Source: Clostridium polyendosporum
Lineage (GTDB): Bacteria > Bacillota > Clostridia > Clostridiales > Clostridiaceae
Length of the DNA: 64,000 bases
Assembly: GCF_018332455.1 (NCBI RefSeq)
Contig: NZ_BOPZ01000018.1
Span: 1-64,000 of the forward strand
Direction of reading: 5' to 3'
In this document: positions 28,978 through 37,710 of the stretch, one piece after another
Layout of the letters: every line of letters begins with the position of its first letter
How positions within the stretch are numbered: position 1 is the first letter of the stretch
Notes under the pieces: generated by a model
Seen by the model: only the letters and a program-made list of their open reading frames with translations
Database searches by the model: none
Told to the model about the DNA's origin: nothing
Made by a program: the position numbers and the translations under genes

Positions 28978-31245
28978 ATGGGAATAAAACAAACAATATT
29001 AAGTTTTATGAGAGAACCGGCGTATAGGCCAATGGATATACAAGAGCTTGCTGCCATATTTGATATAAAAAAAGATGAATATAAATCTTTTAAAAAGGTT
29101 TTAAAGGGTATGGAAAAGGAAGGCGTAATAGTAAGAACAAAGCACGATAGATTCGGTCTTCCTGAAAGATTAGGTTTAGTTTCAGGTAGACTACAAGTTC
29201 ATCAAAGAGGGTTTGGATTTGTTATACCTGATGAAGAAGGGTTAGCTGATGTATTTATTCCTAGCTCTTCTATGAATGGTGGTATGAATGGTGATAGAGT
29301 AGTTGCTAAAATCATTAAAGAAGATGCAGCTGGGAAAAAGTGTGAAGGAGAAATAACACAAGTAGTTGAGAGAGCTAACAAAACTATTATAGGAGTTTAT
29401 GAAGATAGCAGAAATTTTGGTTTTGTGGTTCCAGAAGAAAAAAGAATTCAGAATGATATTTTTATTTCAAGGAATGATAAAAATGGTGCCGAGACTGGAG
29501 ACGTCGTTATAGTTGAAATAGTACAATGGGCAGATAAGAGAAGGAATCCAGAAGGAGTAATAGTAGAGATTTTAGGCAAAAAAGGAGAGAGAGGACTAGA
29601 CATATTAACTATTATTAAAAAACATGGTCTCCCAGAAGAATTCCCAGAAAAAGTTTTAAATTATGCTGAAAATATAGAGGAAGAAATTCCAGAAAGTGAA
29701 TATAAGAGGAGAAAAGATCTAAGAGATGTAAGAATGGTTACAATTGATGGAGCAGATGCTAAAGATTTAGATGATGCTGTTTCAATAGAGAGACTTCCAG
29801 ATGGTAACTATAAATTAGGAGTTCATATAGCAGATGTTTCTCACTATGTAAGAGAAAAAAATCCTCTTGATAAAGAAGCGTTGAAGAGAGCTACTTCAGT
29901 TTATCTAATAGATAGAGTTATACCAATGCTTCCAAAGAAGCTTTCAAATGGCATATGTTCTTTAAATCCAAAAGTAGATAGACTTACTTTAAGTTGCATT
30001 ATGACAATAGATAAAAGTGGAAGAGTTTTAAATCATGAAATTGCAGAGACTATCATTAAAACAAGTGAGAGAATGACTTATACTGATGTAACAAAGATAT
30101 TAAAAGATAAAGATGAGGAACTTATAAAGAAGTATGAATATCTTCATGATGACTTTAAAGCAATGGAAGAACTTTGTTTAATTCTAAATAAAAAGAGATT
30201 AAATAGAGGAGCAATAGATTTTGAATTTGAGGAGTCAAAAATTATATTAAACGAATTAGGTAAGCCTGTTGATATTAAACCTTATGAAAGAGAAATTGCC
30301 AACAGAATTATTGAAGAATTTATGTTAGTTTGTAATGAAACTGTTGCTGAGTATATGTTCTGGACTAAGATTCCTTTCGTATATAGAATACACGAAGATC
30401 CAGATACTGAAAAACTAGATAAATTTAAAGAGTTTATATATAATCTTGGATATACAGTTAGATGGACTCAGGATGTTCACCCAAGAATGCTTCAATCCGT
30501 TCTTGAAATGGTAAAAGGTAAGAAAGAAGAGACTGTTGTAAGTACACTGCTTTTAAGAAGTATGATGCAGGCTAGATATGCTCCAGAATGTGTAGGACAC
30601 TTTGGACTTGCAGCAAAATATTATTGTCATTTTACTTCTCCAATAAGAAGATATCCAGATCTTCAAATACACAGAATAATAAAAGAACATCTTCATGGTA
30701 AGATAGATGAAGAAAGAACTAAGAAGTTAGCTCTAATAGTAGATAATGCATCAAAACAATCTTCAGAAATGGAAAGAGTAGCTCAAGACGCTGAAAGAGA
30801 AGTTGACGATCTTAAAAAAGCTGAATATATGCTTGATAGAATTGGAGAAGAATTTGAAGGAATTATATCTTCAGTTACATCATTTGGATTATTTGTTGAG
30901 CTTGAAAATACTATTGAAGGTCTAGTTCATATTACTGATATGGATGATGACTATTATGTTTTTGATGAAGCGCATCTTACGTTGATTGGAGAGAGAACTA
31001 AAAAGGTTTATAGATTAGGCGATTCTGTAAGAATTAAATGTTCTAAAGTAGAGATTGATAATAGAGAAATCTACTTTGAAATTATAGAAGATGAGTATTC
31101 AAGAGGACTTTCTACAATTCCATCAGAGGAAGCTCTAGATAAATATAGTTTAAACTTTGATGATGAAGAGCTAGAGGATGAAGAGTTCAATGAAGAAACA
31201 TTAGAAACTAATGAAATAATGCATGAAGAAGAAGAAGAGTTTTAA
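28978..31245 (+). CDS. rnr: Ribonuclease R
   Basis: A 755-residue RNB-family 3'-5' exonuclease. N-terminal helix-turn-helix (1-65), two cold-shock domains (GFGFVIPDEEGLADVFI and NFGFVVPEE), the RNB catalytic domain with metal ligands in DGADAKDLDDAVS, the SPIRRYPDLQIHR segment, and a C-terminal S1 domain (GIISSVTSFGLFVELENTIEGLVHI) with an acidic tail. It degrades structured RNA and, with SmpB-tmRNA, non-stop mRNA. smpB and ssrA lie downstream in the same neighbourhood. GGAGG precedes the ATG. Confidence 0.97.
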   Translation: MGIKQTILSFMREPAYRPMDIQELAAIFDIKKDEYKSFKKVLKGMEKEGVIVRTKHDRFGLPERLGLVSGRLQVHQRGFGFVIPDEEGLADVFIPSSSMNGGMNGDRVVAKIIKEDAAGKKCEGEITQVVERANKTIIGVYEDSRNFGFVVPEEKRIQNDIFISRNDKNGAETGDVVIVEIVQWADKRRNPEGVIVEILGKKGERGLDILTIIKKHGLPEEFPEKVLNYAENIEEEIPESEYKRRKDLRDVRMVTIDGADAKDLDDAVSIERLPDGNYKLGVHIADVSHYVREKNPLDKEALKRATSVYLIDRVIPMLPKKLSNGICSLNPKVDRLTLSCIMTIDKSGRVLNHEIAETIIKTSERMTYTDVTKILKDKDEELIKKYEYLHDDFKAMEELCLILNKKRLNRGAIDFEFEESKIILNELGKPVDIKPYEREIANRIIEEFMLVCNETVAEYMFWTKIPFVYRIHEDPDTEKLDKFKEFIYNLGYTVRWTQDVHPRMLQSVLEMVKGKKEETVVSTLLLRSMMQARYAPECVGHFGLAAKYYCHFTSPIRRYPDLQIHRIIKEHLHGKIDEERTKKLALIVDNASKQSSEMERVAQDAEREVDDLKKAEYMLDRIGEEFEGIISSVTSFGLFVELENTIEGLVHITDMDDDYYVFDEAHLTLIGERTKKVYRLGDSVRIKCSKVEIDNREIYFEIIEDEYSRGLSTIPSEEALDKYSLNFDDEELEDEEFNEETLETNEIMHEEEEEF

Positions 31246-31313
31246 TTTTATAATTTTCTTTTAATCTATATATCAATAAGAGAAAATTAAGCTATGAAAA
31301 GCATTGAGGTTTT

Positions 31314-31416
31314 TATAGATACGCAACTTCATAATTAAACTTATAATTCCTGAAAAAGCATTGCATGTCGAGGCTATTTTCAGGAATTGTTTAAAGATTG
31401 AAGTTGTTTATCTTTA
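31314..31416. repeat. Complete repeat A
   Basis: A textbook copy: left end ATAGATACGCAACTTCATAA, internal stem TTCCTGAAAAAGCATTGCAT...GGCTATTTTCAGGAA, right end AAAGATTGAAGTTGTTTATC. Arms are inverted repeats; no coding capacity. Confidence 0.8.
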
Positions 31417-31452
31417 CTCAGTGCTTTTTGTACTTTAAATAATATAAAAAAC

Positions 31453-31712
31453 TTGAAATTATTAACAGGTTTATAGTATTATTTTTATGAAGGTATTTTG
31501 TAAAAAAAACAAGAATATGCAATAAAAAAACTTGAAAAGCTCTATAACAATGTAGTATTATTTTTATAGAATGTTTTGTTAAAAAAAACACAAACAATTA
31601 CAGCATTTGTAAAAAAAACAAGAATATGCAATAAAAACTTGAAAAGCCCTATAACAATGTAGTATTATTTTTTTATGGCATGTTTTGTTAAAAAAAACAC
31701 AAACAATTACAG
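31453..31712 (+). promoter_or_regulatory. Triplicated promoter region of the formate/nitrite transporter gene
   Basis: Three promoters of identical design (TTGAAA, 18-bp spacer, TATTAT) lie at 31453-31482, 31532-31561 and 31639-31668. The last two are in a direct repeat of about 109 bp (31498-31606 and 31607-31713). Each unit also carries TTGTAAAAAAAACAAGAATA upstream of the promoter and TTTTGTTAAAAAAAACACAA downstream. The latter has TTGTTAA half-sites reminiscent of Rex operators, but the match is incomplete. Confidence 0.75.
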
Positions 31713-31786
31713 TAAAGGTATTAAAAAGATAATTTAAGGTATTATTATTTTGTATTTATTAAAGTAAAAGAAAGTTGAGGGAGATT

Positions 31787-32587
31787 ATGTTTAAAGAGGA
31801 AATTCTTAAAGTTGCTCATTCGGCAGAAAAAAAGAAGAAATTTTGTCAAGAAAGTATCGCAAAATATTTTGTTCTATCATTGATTGCAGGTTTTTATATA
31901 ATGGTTGGTGTAGCTCTTTCCTATACAGCATCAGCTATTTTTAATGTAGATGGGAAGGCTTATTCAAAAATAGCAGCGGGGCTTACTTTCTCTGTAGCAT
32001 TAAGTCTTATTTATTTTGCAGGAGCTGAATTATTCACAGGCAATTGTTTTGTATTAACAGTTGGAGCTTTAGAAAAGAGAATTAAATGGATTGATTGGGT
32101 TAAAGTTATTTTTGTATGTTATGTGGGTAATTTTGTAGGTGCACTATTATTAGGTTATCTATATGCAAAAAGTGGTGTAGCAAAAGGATTGGCAGATAAC
32201 TATATTGTACATCTTGCAGAAACTAAGATGCATTTATCAATAGAACAAGCAGTTCTAAGAGGAATTTTATGTAATTTTGTTGTATGTGCAGCAACTTGGA
32301 TATGCTATAAGATGAAAGATGATGTATCAAAGCTTATATTAGTATTTTGGTGTATATTTGCTTTTATAACAGCAGGATTTGAGCATAGTATTGCAAATAT
32401 GGGGATACTATCTCTTGCACTTATGTTCCCACACCCAGAAGCTGTTACAGTTTCAGGAATGTTTTACAACTTAGTATGGGTTACTTTAGGAAATATAATT
32501 GGGGGAGCTGTATTCATGGCAGTTCCATACTGGTATGCTTGCAAATCAAAATCACAAAAATCTAATGAAGCTAAACATGTAGCTTAG
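31787..32587 (+). CDS. Formate/nitrite transporter family protein
   Basis: A 266-residue FNT-family channel with six membrane helices. Landmarks are the N-terminal KKFCQESIAKYFVLSLIAGFYIM, the GAELFTGNC half-helix motif, the GNFVGALL segment, RGILCNFVVCAATW, HSIANM and the final GNIIGGAVFMAVPYWY. Relatives move formate, nitrite or hydrosulfide across the membrane; formate is plausible for a fermenter, but the substrate cannot be read. GAGGGAG directs ATG 31787. It stands alone between rnr and smpB behind the triplicated promoter. Confidence 0.9.
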   Translation: MFKEEILKVAHSAEKKKKFCQESIAKYFVLSLIAGFYIMVGVALSYTASAIFNVDGKAYSKIAAGLTFSVALSLIYFAGAELFTGNCFVLTVGALEKRIKWIDWVKVIFVCYVGNFVGALLLGYLYAKSGVAKGLADNYIVHLAETKMHLSIEQAVLRGILCNFVVCAATWICYKMKDDVSKLILVFWCIFAFITAGFEHSIANMGILSLALMFPHPEAVTVSGMFYNLVWVTLGNIIGGAVFMAVPYWYACKSKSQKSNEAKHVA

Positions 32588-32596
32588 TTTATTTAG

Positions 32597-32632
32597 GACT
32601 ATTGATAAAGTTAGTTTATCAATAGTCTTTTT
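32597..32632 (+). terminator. Terminator of the FNT gene
   Basis: GACTATTGATAAA / TTTATCAATAGTC stem followed by TTTTT. Confidence 0.9.
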
Positions 32633-32637
32633 ATATG

Positions 32638-32980
32638 CTGTTATTTTACAAAGTGAAATCTGACTTAAATTGAGTCAGGTTTGAGGCTTGCTCAGCTTCA
32701 TTTGCTGCCATTGAACGAAGTGAAATTCTAATGAATTTAAACAGACTTCATTATCATTCAATTTATTTTATAAGAATTATAGATACACAACTTCATAACT
32801 GAACTTATAATTCATGATATACAAGTTCATATTGAATTAAGAATTTTAGAAAAAGTATTGCATGCCGAGACTATTTTCTAAAATTCGTTAAGGATTGAAC
32901 TTATATATCCTAGAAAAAGCATTGCATGTCTAGGCTATTTTGATGAAGTGTTTAAAGATTGAAGTTGTTTATCTTTATTA
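32638..32980. repeat. Large composite of repeats A and B
   Basis: At least two B copies (32638-32705; 32706-32740) are followed by nested A elements: a left end at 32780, an inner A (atatacaagttcatattgaa ... ggattgaacttatatatcc), then a further core and the right end (agattgaagttgtttatctt). It fills nearly the whole 470-bp gap before smpB. Confidence 0.7.
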
Positions 32981-33056
32981 AGTTTATAATTCTTGTTAAT
33001 ACAAGAGTATTATATTATAATAAAGGAACGATAATAATACCATAGTAGGTGATTTT

Positions 33057-33527
33057 ATGGCAAGAAAAAATGATAATAAGACATTAGCTGAAAATAGAAA
33101 AGCGAGACATGATTATTTTGTAGAAGAAGCTATGGAAGCTGGTATAGCTCTTGTAGGAACGGAAGTAAAATCTATAAGAGCAGGAAAAGTGAATTTAAAA
33201 GACAGCTATGCAGAAGTTAGAAATGGTGAAGTTTTCATAAGAAATATGCATATAAGTCCTTACGAGCAGGGCAATATATTTAATGTTGAACCTTTGAGAG
33301 AAAGAAAGCTTCTTCTTCACAAGGAAGAAATAAAAAGGCTTTTAGGACTTGTACAGCAAGCAGGATTAACTTTAGTTCCACTTTCTCTTTACTTAAAGAG
33401 TGGAAGGGTAAAGGTAAATTTAGGTGTATGCAAAGGTAAGAAGAACTACGATAAGAGAGATACTATGCTTGAAAAAGCTCACAAGAGAGATATTGAGAGG
33501 CAAATGAAGGAAAGAATGAAGTATTAA
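33057..33527 (+). CDS. smpB: SsrA-binding protein
   Basis: A 156-residue SmpB with the N-terminal [32 protein letters not shown], the [14 protein letters not shown] core and a basic C-terminal tail ([22 protein letters not shown]) that mimics an anticodon arm in the decoding site. It delivers tmRNA to stalled ribosomes. ssrA lies 3.1 kb downstream, as is common in Firmicutes. Start ATG 33057 is preceded by TAGGTG. Confidence 0.97.
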   Translation: MARKNDNKTLAENRKARHDYFVEEAMEAGIALVGTEVKSIRAGKVNLKDSYAEVRNGEVFIRNMHISPYEQGNIFNVEPLRERKLLLHKEEIKRLLGLVQQAGLTLVPLSLYLKSGRVKVNLGVCKGKKNYDKRDTMLEKAHKRDIERQMKERMKY

Positions 33528-33528
33528 T

Positions 33529-33559
33529 AGGTCATGCTCTATATAAGAGCATGACCTTA
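33529..33559. terminator. Hairpin after smpB
   Basis: AGGTCATGCTCT / AGAGCATGACCT perfect 12-bp stem. Confidence 0.75.
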
Positions 33560-33563
33560 TTGC

Positions 33564-33632
33564 ATGTCATTTTACAAAATGAAATCTTAATAAAGCTGAG
33601 CATGCTCTATGCTTGGTCAGCTTTATTCTAAT
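33564..33632. repeat. Repeat B abutting the TPR gene stop codon
   Basis: Full-length B (gtcattttacaaaatgaaat ... aaagctgagcatgctctatg ... ggtcagctttatt). Its right end supplies the TAA stop (minus strand) of the TPR gene. Confidence 0.7.
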
Positions 33633-34615
33633 TCTCCTATAATATCTTCCTTTCTACTACCTACAATATCTTTAAATTTAGAATATACCTTTAGATTGTT
33701 TAAAAAATTATCATCTAACGCAATAAGTCGTAGATACTTTTCGCGAAGTATTGCTTTTTCTAAACACTGAAAGGATTCATCTATATTTCTAAAGACTGCA
33801 TAAATTCTACACTTGTAATAATAAGGAATAGCAGAGTTGTCATCAAGTTCTATAGCTTTATCTAATTCTCTTATAGCTCTATCTAAATCTCCTTTGAGAA
33901 ATAAAACGTTGCCTAGTTCGTAATAGCTCCATGGAATAGTTGGATTGAAGGATATGATTGTTTCGTACATTAATATAGAAGAGTCGTAATCTTCTCTGTT
34001 ATAGTAAATATCAGCTAGCATTTTATAGGTGTTTATGGATTTTTTATTATGCTTTAAATATTTTACAAGATGTGATTCGGATTCTTCGTATTTATTTAAT
34101 TTATAAAGGCATAAACCGGCTCCGTATAATGCAGCGGGTAGTTCTTTCTTTAATTCTAAAGCTTTTTTAAAACAGTGTACGGATTCTTTTAGGTCTCCTA
34201 AAATATAATAGCAGTTTCCTTTATTAGCATAGGGTGCAGCAAAATTTTGATCAAGTTCTATAGATTTTTCTGCATGTACTATTGCTTCTTTTAACATTCC
34301 AGACTCAAAGTATGCCCAGCTTATATTATTATAAAGTACACTATCTGTACATTTGCATTTTAATGCTTCATCACATGCTATTAGTGATTCTTCTATTTTC
34401 TTACTTTCTATTAATATTTCTATTAGTAGTGAATAATAGAAGTTTTCAGTGAAGGAATTTTTATGTTTTTTTATAAACTTTAATGCTTTGCTATATTTAC
34501 CCTTTTTATATAGAAATAATGCAGTTCTTTTTAAGTATTTAGTATTATTCTTTAAGGATGTTATATGGAGATATAGAAAAATACAAAGTAAGGTAACTAT
34601 TAAAATCCATTCCAA
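33623..34615 (-). CDS. Membrane-anchored TPR-repeat protein
   Basis: 330 residues: one N-terminal membrane helix (WILIVTLLCIFLYLHI) followed by an array of about eight tetratricopeptide repeats across residues 40-310. Typical repeat sequences are ALKCKCTDSVLYNNISWAYF, APYANKGNCYYILGDLKESV and IPWSYYELGNVLFLKGDLDR. TPR arrays mediate protein-protein contacts; no enzyme domain is present and no partner is evident. An AGAGGG site precedes the start. The gene is transcribed against smpB and follows the amidase-domain gene on the minus strand, with a hairpin at 34673-34691 between them. Confidence 0.85.
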   Translation of the reverse strand: MEWILIVTLLCIFLYLHITSLKNNTKYLKRTALFLYKKGKYSKALKFIKKHKNSFTENFYYSLLIEILIESKKIEESLIACDEALKCKCTDSVLYNNISWAYFESGMLKEAIVHAEKSIELDQNFAAPYANKGNCYYILGDLKESVHCFKKALELKKELPAALYGAGLCLYKLNKYEESESHLVKYLKHNKKSINTYKMLADIYYNREDYDSSILMYETIISFNPTIPWSYYELGNVLFLKGDLDRAIRELDKAIELDDNSAIPYYYKCRIYAVFRNIDESFQCLEKAILREKYLRLIALDDNFLNNLKVYSKFKDIVGSRKEDIIGELE

Positions 34616-34672
34616 TATTATCCCTCTTTTTAGAAAACTCTTAATTAATTATATGAATAAGGGAAAAAAAAA

Positions 34673-34691
34673 TGCCCCTAAATAAGAGGCT
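34673..34691 (-). terminator. Terminator after the amidase-domain gene
   Basis: On the minus strand a short GCCTC / GGGGC stem is followed by T9. The rest of 34616-34789 shows only A/T-rich DNA. Confidence 0.6.
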
Positions 34692-34789
34692 TATAAATAT
34701 ATTGCAGTGAATCATTAATAAATTAAAGAAATAGACTTTAATTTTAATAATTATTTAGGTATTTAAAGTAATTACGAATTTATTTATTG

Positions 34790-34952
34790 TCATTTCACAA
34801 AGTGAAATCTGGCTCAAGTTATAGATATACAACTTCGTAACCGAATTTATAATTAATGAAAAAGCACGGCATGTCGAGGGCTATTTTCATTAATTTTTTA
34901 AGGAATGAAGTTATGTATCTCTAATAGGATCGATACCTATTAAATTTTATTT
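34790..34952. repeat. Repeat B with repeat A nested inside
   Basis: B left half (gtcatttcacaaagtgaaat, ctggctcaag) and B right half (aataggatcgatacctatta, aattttattt) flank a complete A (34824-34925) with its core hairpin. It touches the stop codon of the amidase-domain gene. Confidence 0.75.
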
Positions 34953-36201
34953 ATCTAACATGTATAAGATGGAAGTATATGTTTTTATCACTCCAACCTA
35001 AATCAAAGGGAACATGATACCTTTCAACAGTATGTGAGTTAATAAGAGGATATCCATGAGAATCAAAGGCTGTTACAATAGCGTTATGGTCAATATCATT
35101 ACCCTTTGCATAGGACACTACATCGCCTAGTTGAAGTCTTCCTATAGCACCATTGGGAGAATCATTAGAAGGAGCAATAAGATTTTTGAATGATCCTCTT
35201 TTTATAAGGGTTCCTTTACCGCTATATAACAAATAATTTCTAAAAGCATCTGCATTTACCCAAGAGGCACTGTTTTCTGCACCATCATATTTTTTATAGA
35301 CACTAAACCAAGCTCCATCATGTTTTAAAGCTCCACCTTCTTTATCTCCCAAGCATTGAGAAATATAATTGGTGCAATCTCCACCAATTCCAGTGTAATT
35401 TTTATATTTTTTATTATATTTTAAGTTGTTTTTACTTCCCCAAGGTACACCACAGTACTTATCAGCATATTCGATAGCTTTAAGTCTATTATACTTTCCT
35501 TTAGGAATAGGGGTTCCTGTTTCTTGTAAAGTTGGAGGTGCGAAAGTACTAAAATCATAACATTGAGACTTAGGCTCAGAAAATTGCAGTGTTTTAAAAT
35601 CCCATGAATAACCTTTTAATGCATCATCAAAGCAATCCAAGTACCAATCGCTAGTTATAATCCATTTATCATTTTTTTTGTTAAGAGTTATGGCATGGAA
35701 TAGATTTATTCCAAAGTTATTTACAACTGGTTCATTATCGCAGTTATATACATATTCAAATTTATACTCTTCATCTACTTTAATCTTAGCATGGGTTGGT
35801 GAAACGGAGGCTCTTTTTACATTTGCTTTTGATGATATAGAGGTAAATTTTATTCCTCTTTCCCCAGCCCAGTCTCTTAAGTACCGTATTCTTCTTACTT
35901 CATGTTCTAGAGAATACTTACCATAGTTATGAGAAGTTTCATAATAAGGAATTAAGTCTGCTATATCACCAGTTAAGAACATATCGTTTCTTTTATTAAA
36001 GAATTCTTGTATATGAAGAATTAAGGTATCTTCTGCATTCGTCATTTCACAAAGTGAAATCTGATTCAAACTGAGTAGGCTCGATACTTGATCAGCTTTA
36101 TTTAGTGTAGACACCTGAATAGCTTGAGATATAATTGGAGTTAACATAAAACAAATCATTATAGATGATATAAGTGTTTTATAGATAATTCTAATTCCCA
36201 T
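34951..36201 (-). CDS. Secreted amidase-domain protein with a translated repeat
   Basis: 416 residues with a signal peptide (MICFMLTPIISQA, cleavage near residue 27), a middle region of unknown fold, and a C-terminal Amidase_6-type domain (about 245-416). The domain has Cys in GGDCTNYISQCL, His in IDHNAIVTAF and NSHTVERYH. Such domains resemble papain-like peptidoglycan or peptide amidases; the protein would act outside the membrane. Residues about 32-54 are encoded by a repeat B copy (36041-36108) right after the signal cleavage region, still in frame. AAGGAG precedes the start. Its terminal codons also abut a repeat. Confidence 0.82.
   Translation of the reverse strand: MGIRIIYKTLISSIMICFMLTPIISQAIQVSTLNKADQVSSLLSLNQISLCEMTNAEDTLILHIQEFFNKRNDMFLTGDIADLIPYYETSHNYGKYSLEHEVRRIRYLRDWAGERGIKFTSISSKANVKRASVSPTHAKIKVDEEYKFEYVYNCDNEPVVNNFGINLFHAITLNKKNDKWIITSDWYLDCFDDALKGYSWDFKTLQFSEPKSQCYDFSTFAPPTLQETGTPIPKGKYNRLKAIEYADKYCGVPWGSKNNLKYNKKYKNYTGIGGDCTNYISQCLGDKEGGALKHDGAWFSVYKKYDGAENSASWVNADAFRNYLLYSGKGTLIKRGSFKNLIAPSNDSPNGAIGRLQLGDVVSYAKGNDIDHNAIVTAFDSHGYPLINSHTVERYHVPFDLGWSDKNIYFHLIHVR
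36041..36108. repeat. Repeat B inside a coding sequence
   Basis: CATTTCACAAAGTGAAATCT and GAGTAGGCTCGATACTTGAT match B at full length. The copy lies within the amidase-domain gene and adds about 22 codons without breaking the frame. Confidence 0.75.
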
Positions 36202-36491
36202 AACAATTTCTCCTTAGTATAAATTTCTCCTACTATTAAATTAGTATTGCTATAATAATAATTTTTATTATAAATTTATTATTTTCTAAAATATTACTTA
36301 ATGTTTAATAAATTAGTAATTTTGCTAATAATACACCTATTGAAGTAATTTATAAGTTAATGTATTATAGGTTATGTGATGAGGGACAGTGATTCCTCCT
36401 CACAGTTACAAATGCTAATTGTTATTTCCTTATAGTAAGACTTACCACCTAAGTTCTTACTAAATTATATTGCTAATAACTCCTTAAAGAT

Positions 36492-36528
36492 GTTAATTGA
36501 CAATTGTATCTAAAAATTGTATAATTAA
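36492..36528 (+). promoter_or_regulatory. ssrA promoter
   Basis: TTGACA (36497-36502), 17-bp spacer, TATAAT (36520-36525): full consensus. The promoter is embedded in an inverted repeat (GTTAATT.ACAATT ... AATTGT..AATTAAC). It would start about 70 nt before mature tmRNA. Upstream, 36230-36490 holds only A/T-rich DNA and a small GAGG/CCTC hairpin near 36383. Confidence 0.85.
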
Positions 36529-36603
36529 CATCTAGTAATATTTAGAAAAATTTATATTATGATGTTTATGTGCGTTTATAACATAGCCATGTTACCCTAA
36601 TAA

Positions 36604-36955
36604 GGGGGCGTTTTGGCTTCGACGGGGGTAAGATGGGCTTGAGAAGCGAGTCGAGGGACGTATGGGCCCGCGTTAAAAAACTATACAATAAATATAAACG
36701 CAAACGATAATTACGCATTAGCTGCTTAGTGTAGCTCGTCCTACTCGAGAGTCCCACGACTTGGGATAGGGCGCTAATAAGTGGGGAACCGAACTTAGCA
36801 AAGCTTTGAGCTAAGGACGGAATTTATGAAGCTACTGAAGTGAGAAGCTTGTCTGTGAGCGTCTCATGGAGGGAATGTTAAAGTACAGACTGCACTCGGA
36901 GAAGATCAGGCTGGTCTGCTTTCGGACAGGGGTTCGATACCCCTCGCCTCCACCA
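36604..36955 (+). ncRNA. ssrA: Transfer-messenger RNA (tmRNA)
   Basis: A 352-nt tmRNA. The 5' end GGGGGCG pairs with CGCCTCC before the encoded ACCA-type end; the tRNA-like T-arm reads GGTTCGATACCCC. The conserved GGCTTCGACGGGG lies at the start. The tag reading frame at 36700-36729 encodes ANDNYALAA followed by TAG. tmRNA with SmpB rescues ribosomes stalled on broken mRNA and tags the peptide for proteolysis. The primary transcript needs 5' trimming by RNase P. A terminator follows after nine bases. Confidence 0.97.
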
Positions 36956-36963
36956 TAAGTGGA

Positions 36964-36997
36964 AAAAACCGTACTGTTTAGGCAGTACGGTTTTTTA
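36964..36997 (+). terminator. ssrA terminator, copy 1 of a 31-bp direct repeat
   Basis: ACCGTACTG / CAGTACGGT stem flanked by A and T runs. The 31 bases at 36965-36995 recur exactly at 39266-39296. Confidence 0.9.
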
Positions 36998-37101
36998 TAT
37001 TTTATTAAGTGCATGAGTGTTTTTAGCTTTAAGCATAATAGGATTGACGGGTTGGGGGAGATCATCGATGTAAGGTAGTAAAACGTGCCAATTGAGTAAT
37101 C

Positions 37102-37130
37102 TTGAAATAAAATTATACCTGTGTTATTAT
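37102..37130 (+). promoter_or_regulatory. Promoter of the MarR regulator gene
   Basis: TTGAAA (37102-37107), 17-bp spacer, TATTAT (37125-37130), 28 bp before the start codon. Confidence 0.65.
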
Positions 37131-37158
37131 AAAAGAAATGTTTAGGAGGCTAAGTATT

Positions 37159-37596
37159 ATGGAGCATAAACCAGAGGATTGGATTGGGTGTTGGATTAAT
37201 AAAGTCGAAAGAGCTATCAATAATATTCATGATAAGAAGCTTCAGCAGTATGATTTAACCGTATCACAGGTTTTAGTTTTGCATCAGCTTTGGAATAAAG
37301 ATGGACTTACTCAAAAAGAAATTCAGAAAAATTTAAATTTGAGACCAGCTTCTGTTTCTGGACTTGTAGATATGTTATTAAGAAAAGGATTTATAGACAG
37401 GAAACAGGATGATCAGGATGCAAGATTTAAAAGACTATATTTGACTGAAGAAGGACGTAGATTAAAGGATTTATCTTTAGAAGTTATAAAAGAAATTGAA
37501 CATATAATTTCTCAAGGATTTTCTGAGGAGGAAAAAGTAATTTTCATATTATGGATGAGAAAATTATATAATAATCTTAATGCTTTAGAAAAATAA
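37159..37596 (+). CDS. MarR-family transcriptional regulator
   Basis: A 145-residue winged helix protein. The core is LTVSQVLVLHQLWNKDGLTQKEIQKNLNLRPASVSGLVDMLLRKGFIDRKQDDQDARFKRLYLTEEG in pieces typical of MarR, with the DDQDAR wing. MarR proteins bind palindromes as dimers and often repress a neighbouring efflux gene. Here a MATE pump follows after 114 bp, as in the Staphylococcus mepR-mepA pair, so repression of the pump is likely. TAGGAGG precedes ATG 37159; the frame is open further upstream but without a site. Confidence 0.9.
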   Translation: MEHKPEDWIGCWINKVERAINNIHDKKLQQYDLTVSQVLVLHQLWNKDGLTQKEIQKNLNLRPASVSGLVDMLLRKGFIDRKQDDQDARFKRLYLTEEGRRLKDLSLEVIKEIEHIISQGFSEEEKVIFILWMRKLYNNLNALEK

Positions 37597-37710
37597 GAAT
37601 GTAGCATACTTTAATTAAATATATATTTAGGAAGCTAAACATATTAGTCAGTATAGAACGTAAAGTTGTGGTCTTTAGCAATTTTTGAATATCAGAAGGG
37701 GGAACAGAAT

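Noticed and set aside
31574-31603. Confident Rex operator call in the FNT promoter repeats
   Set aside because: Only one half-site (TTGTTAA) fits; the other half deviates at about three of seven positions, so it is kept as a hypothesis only.
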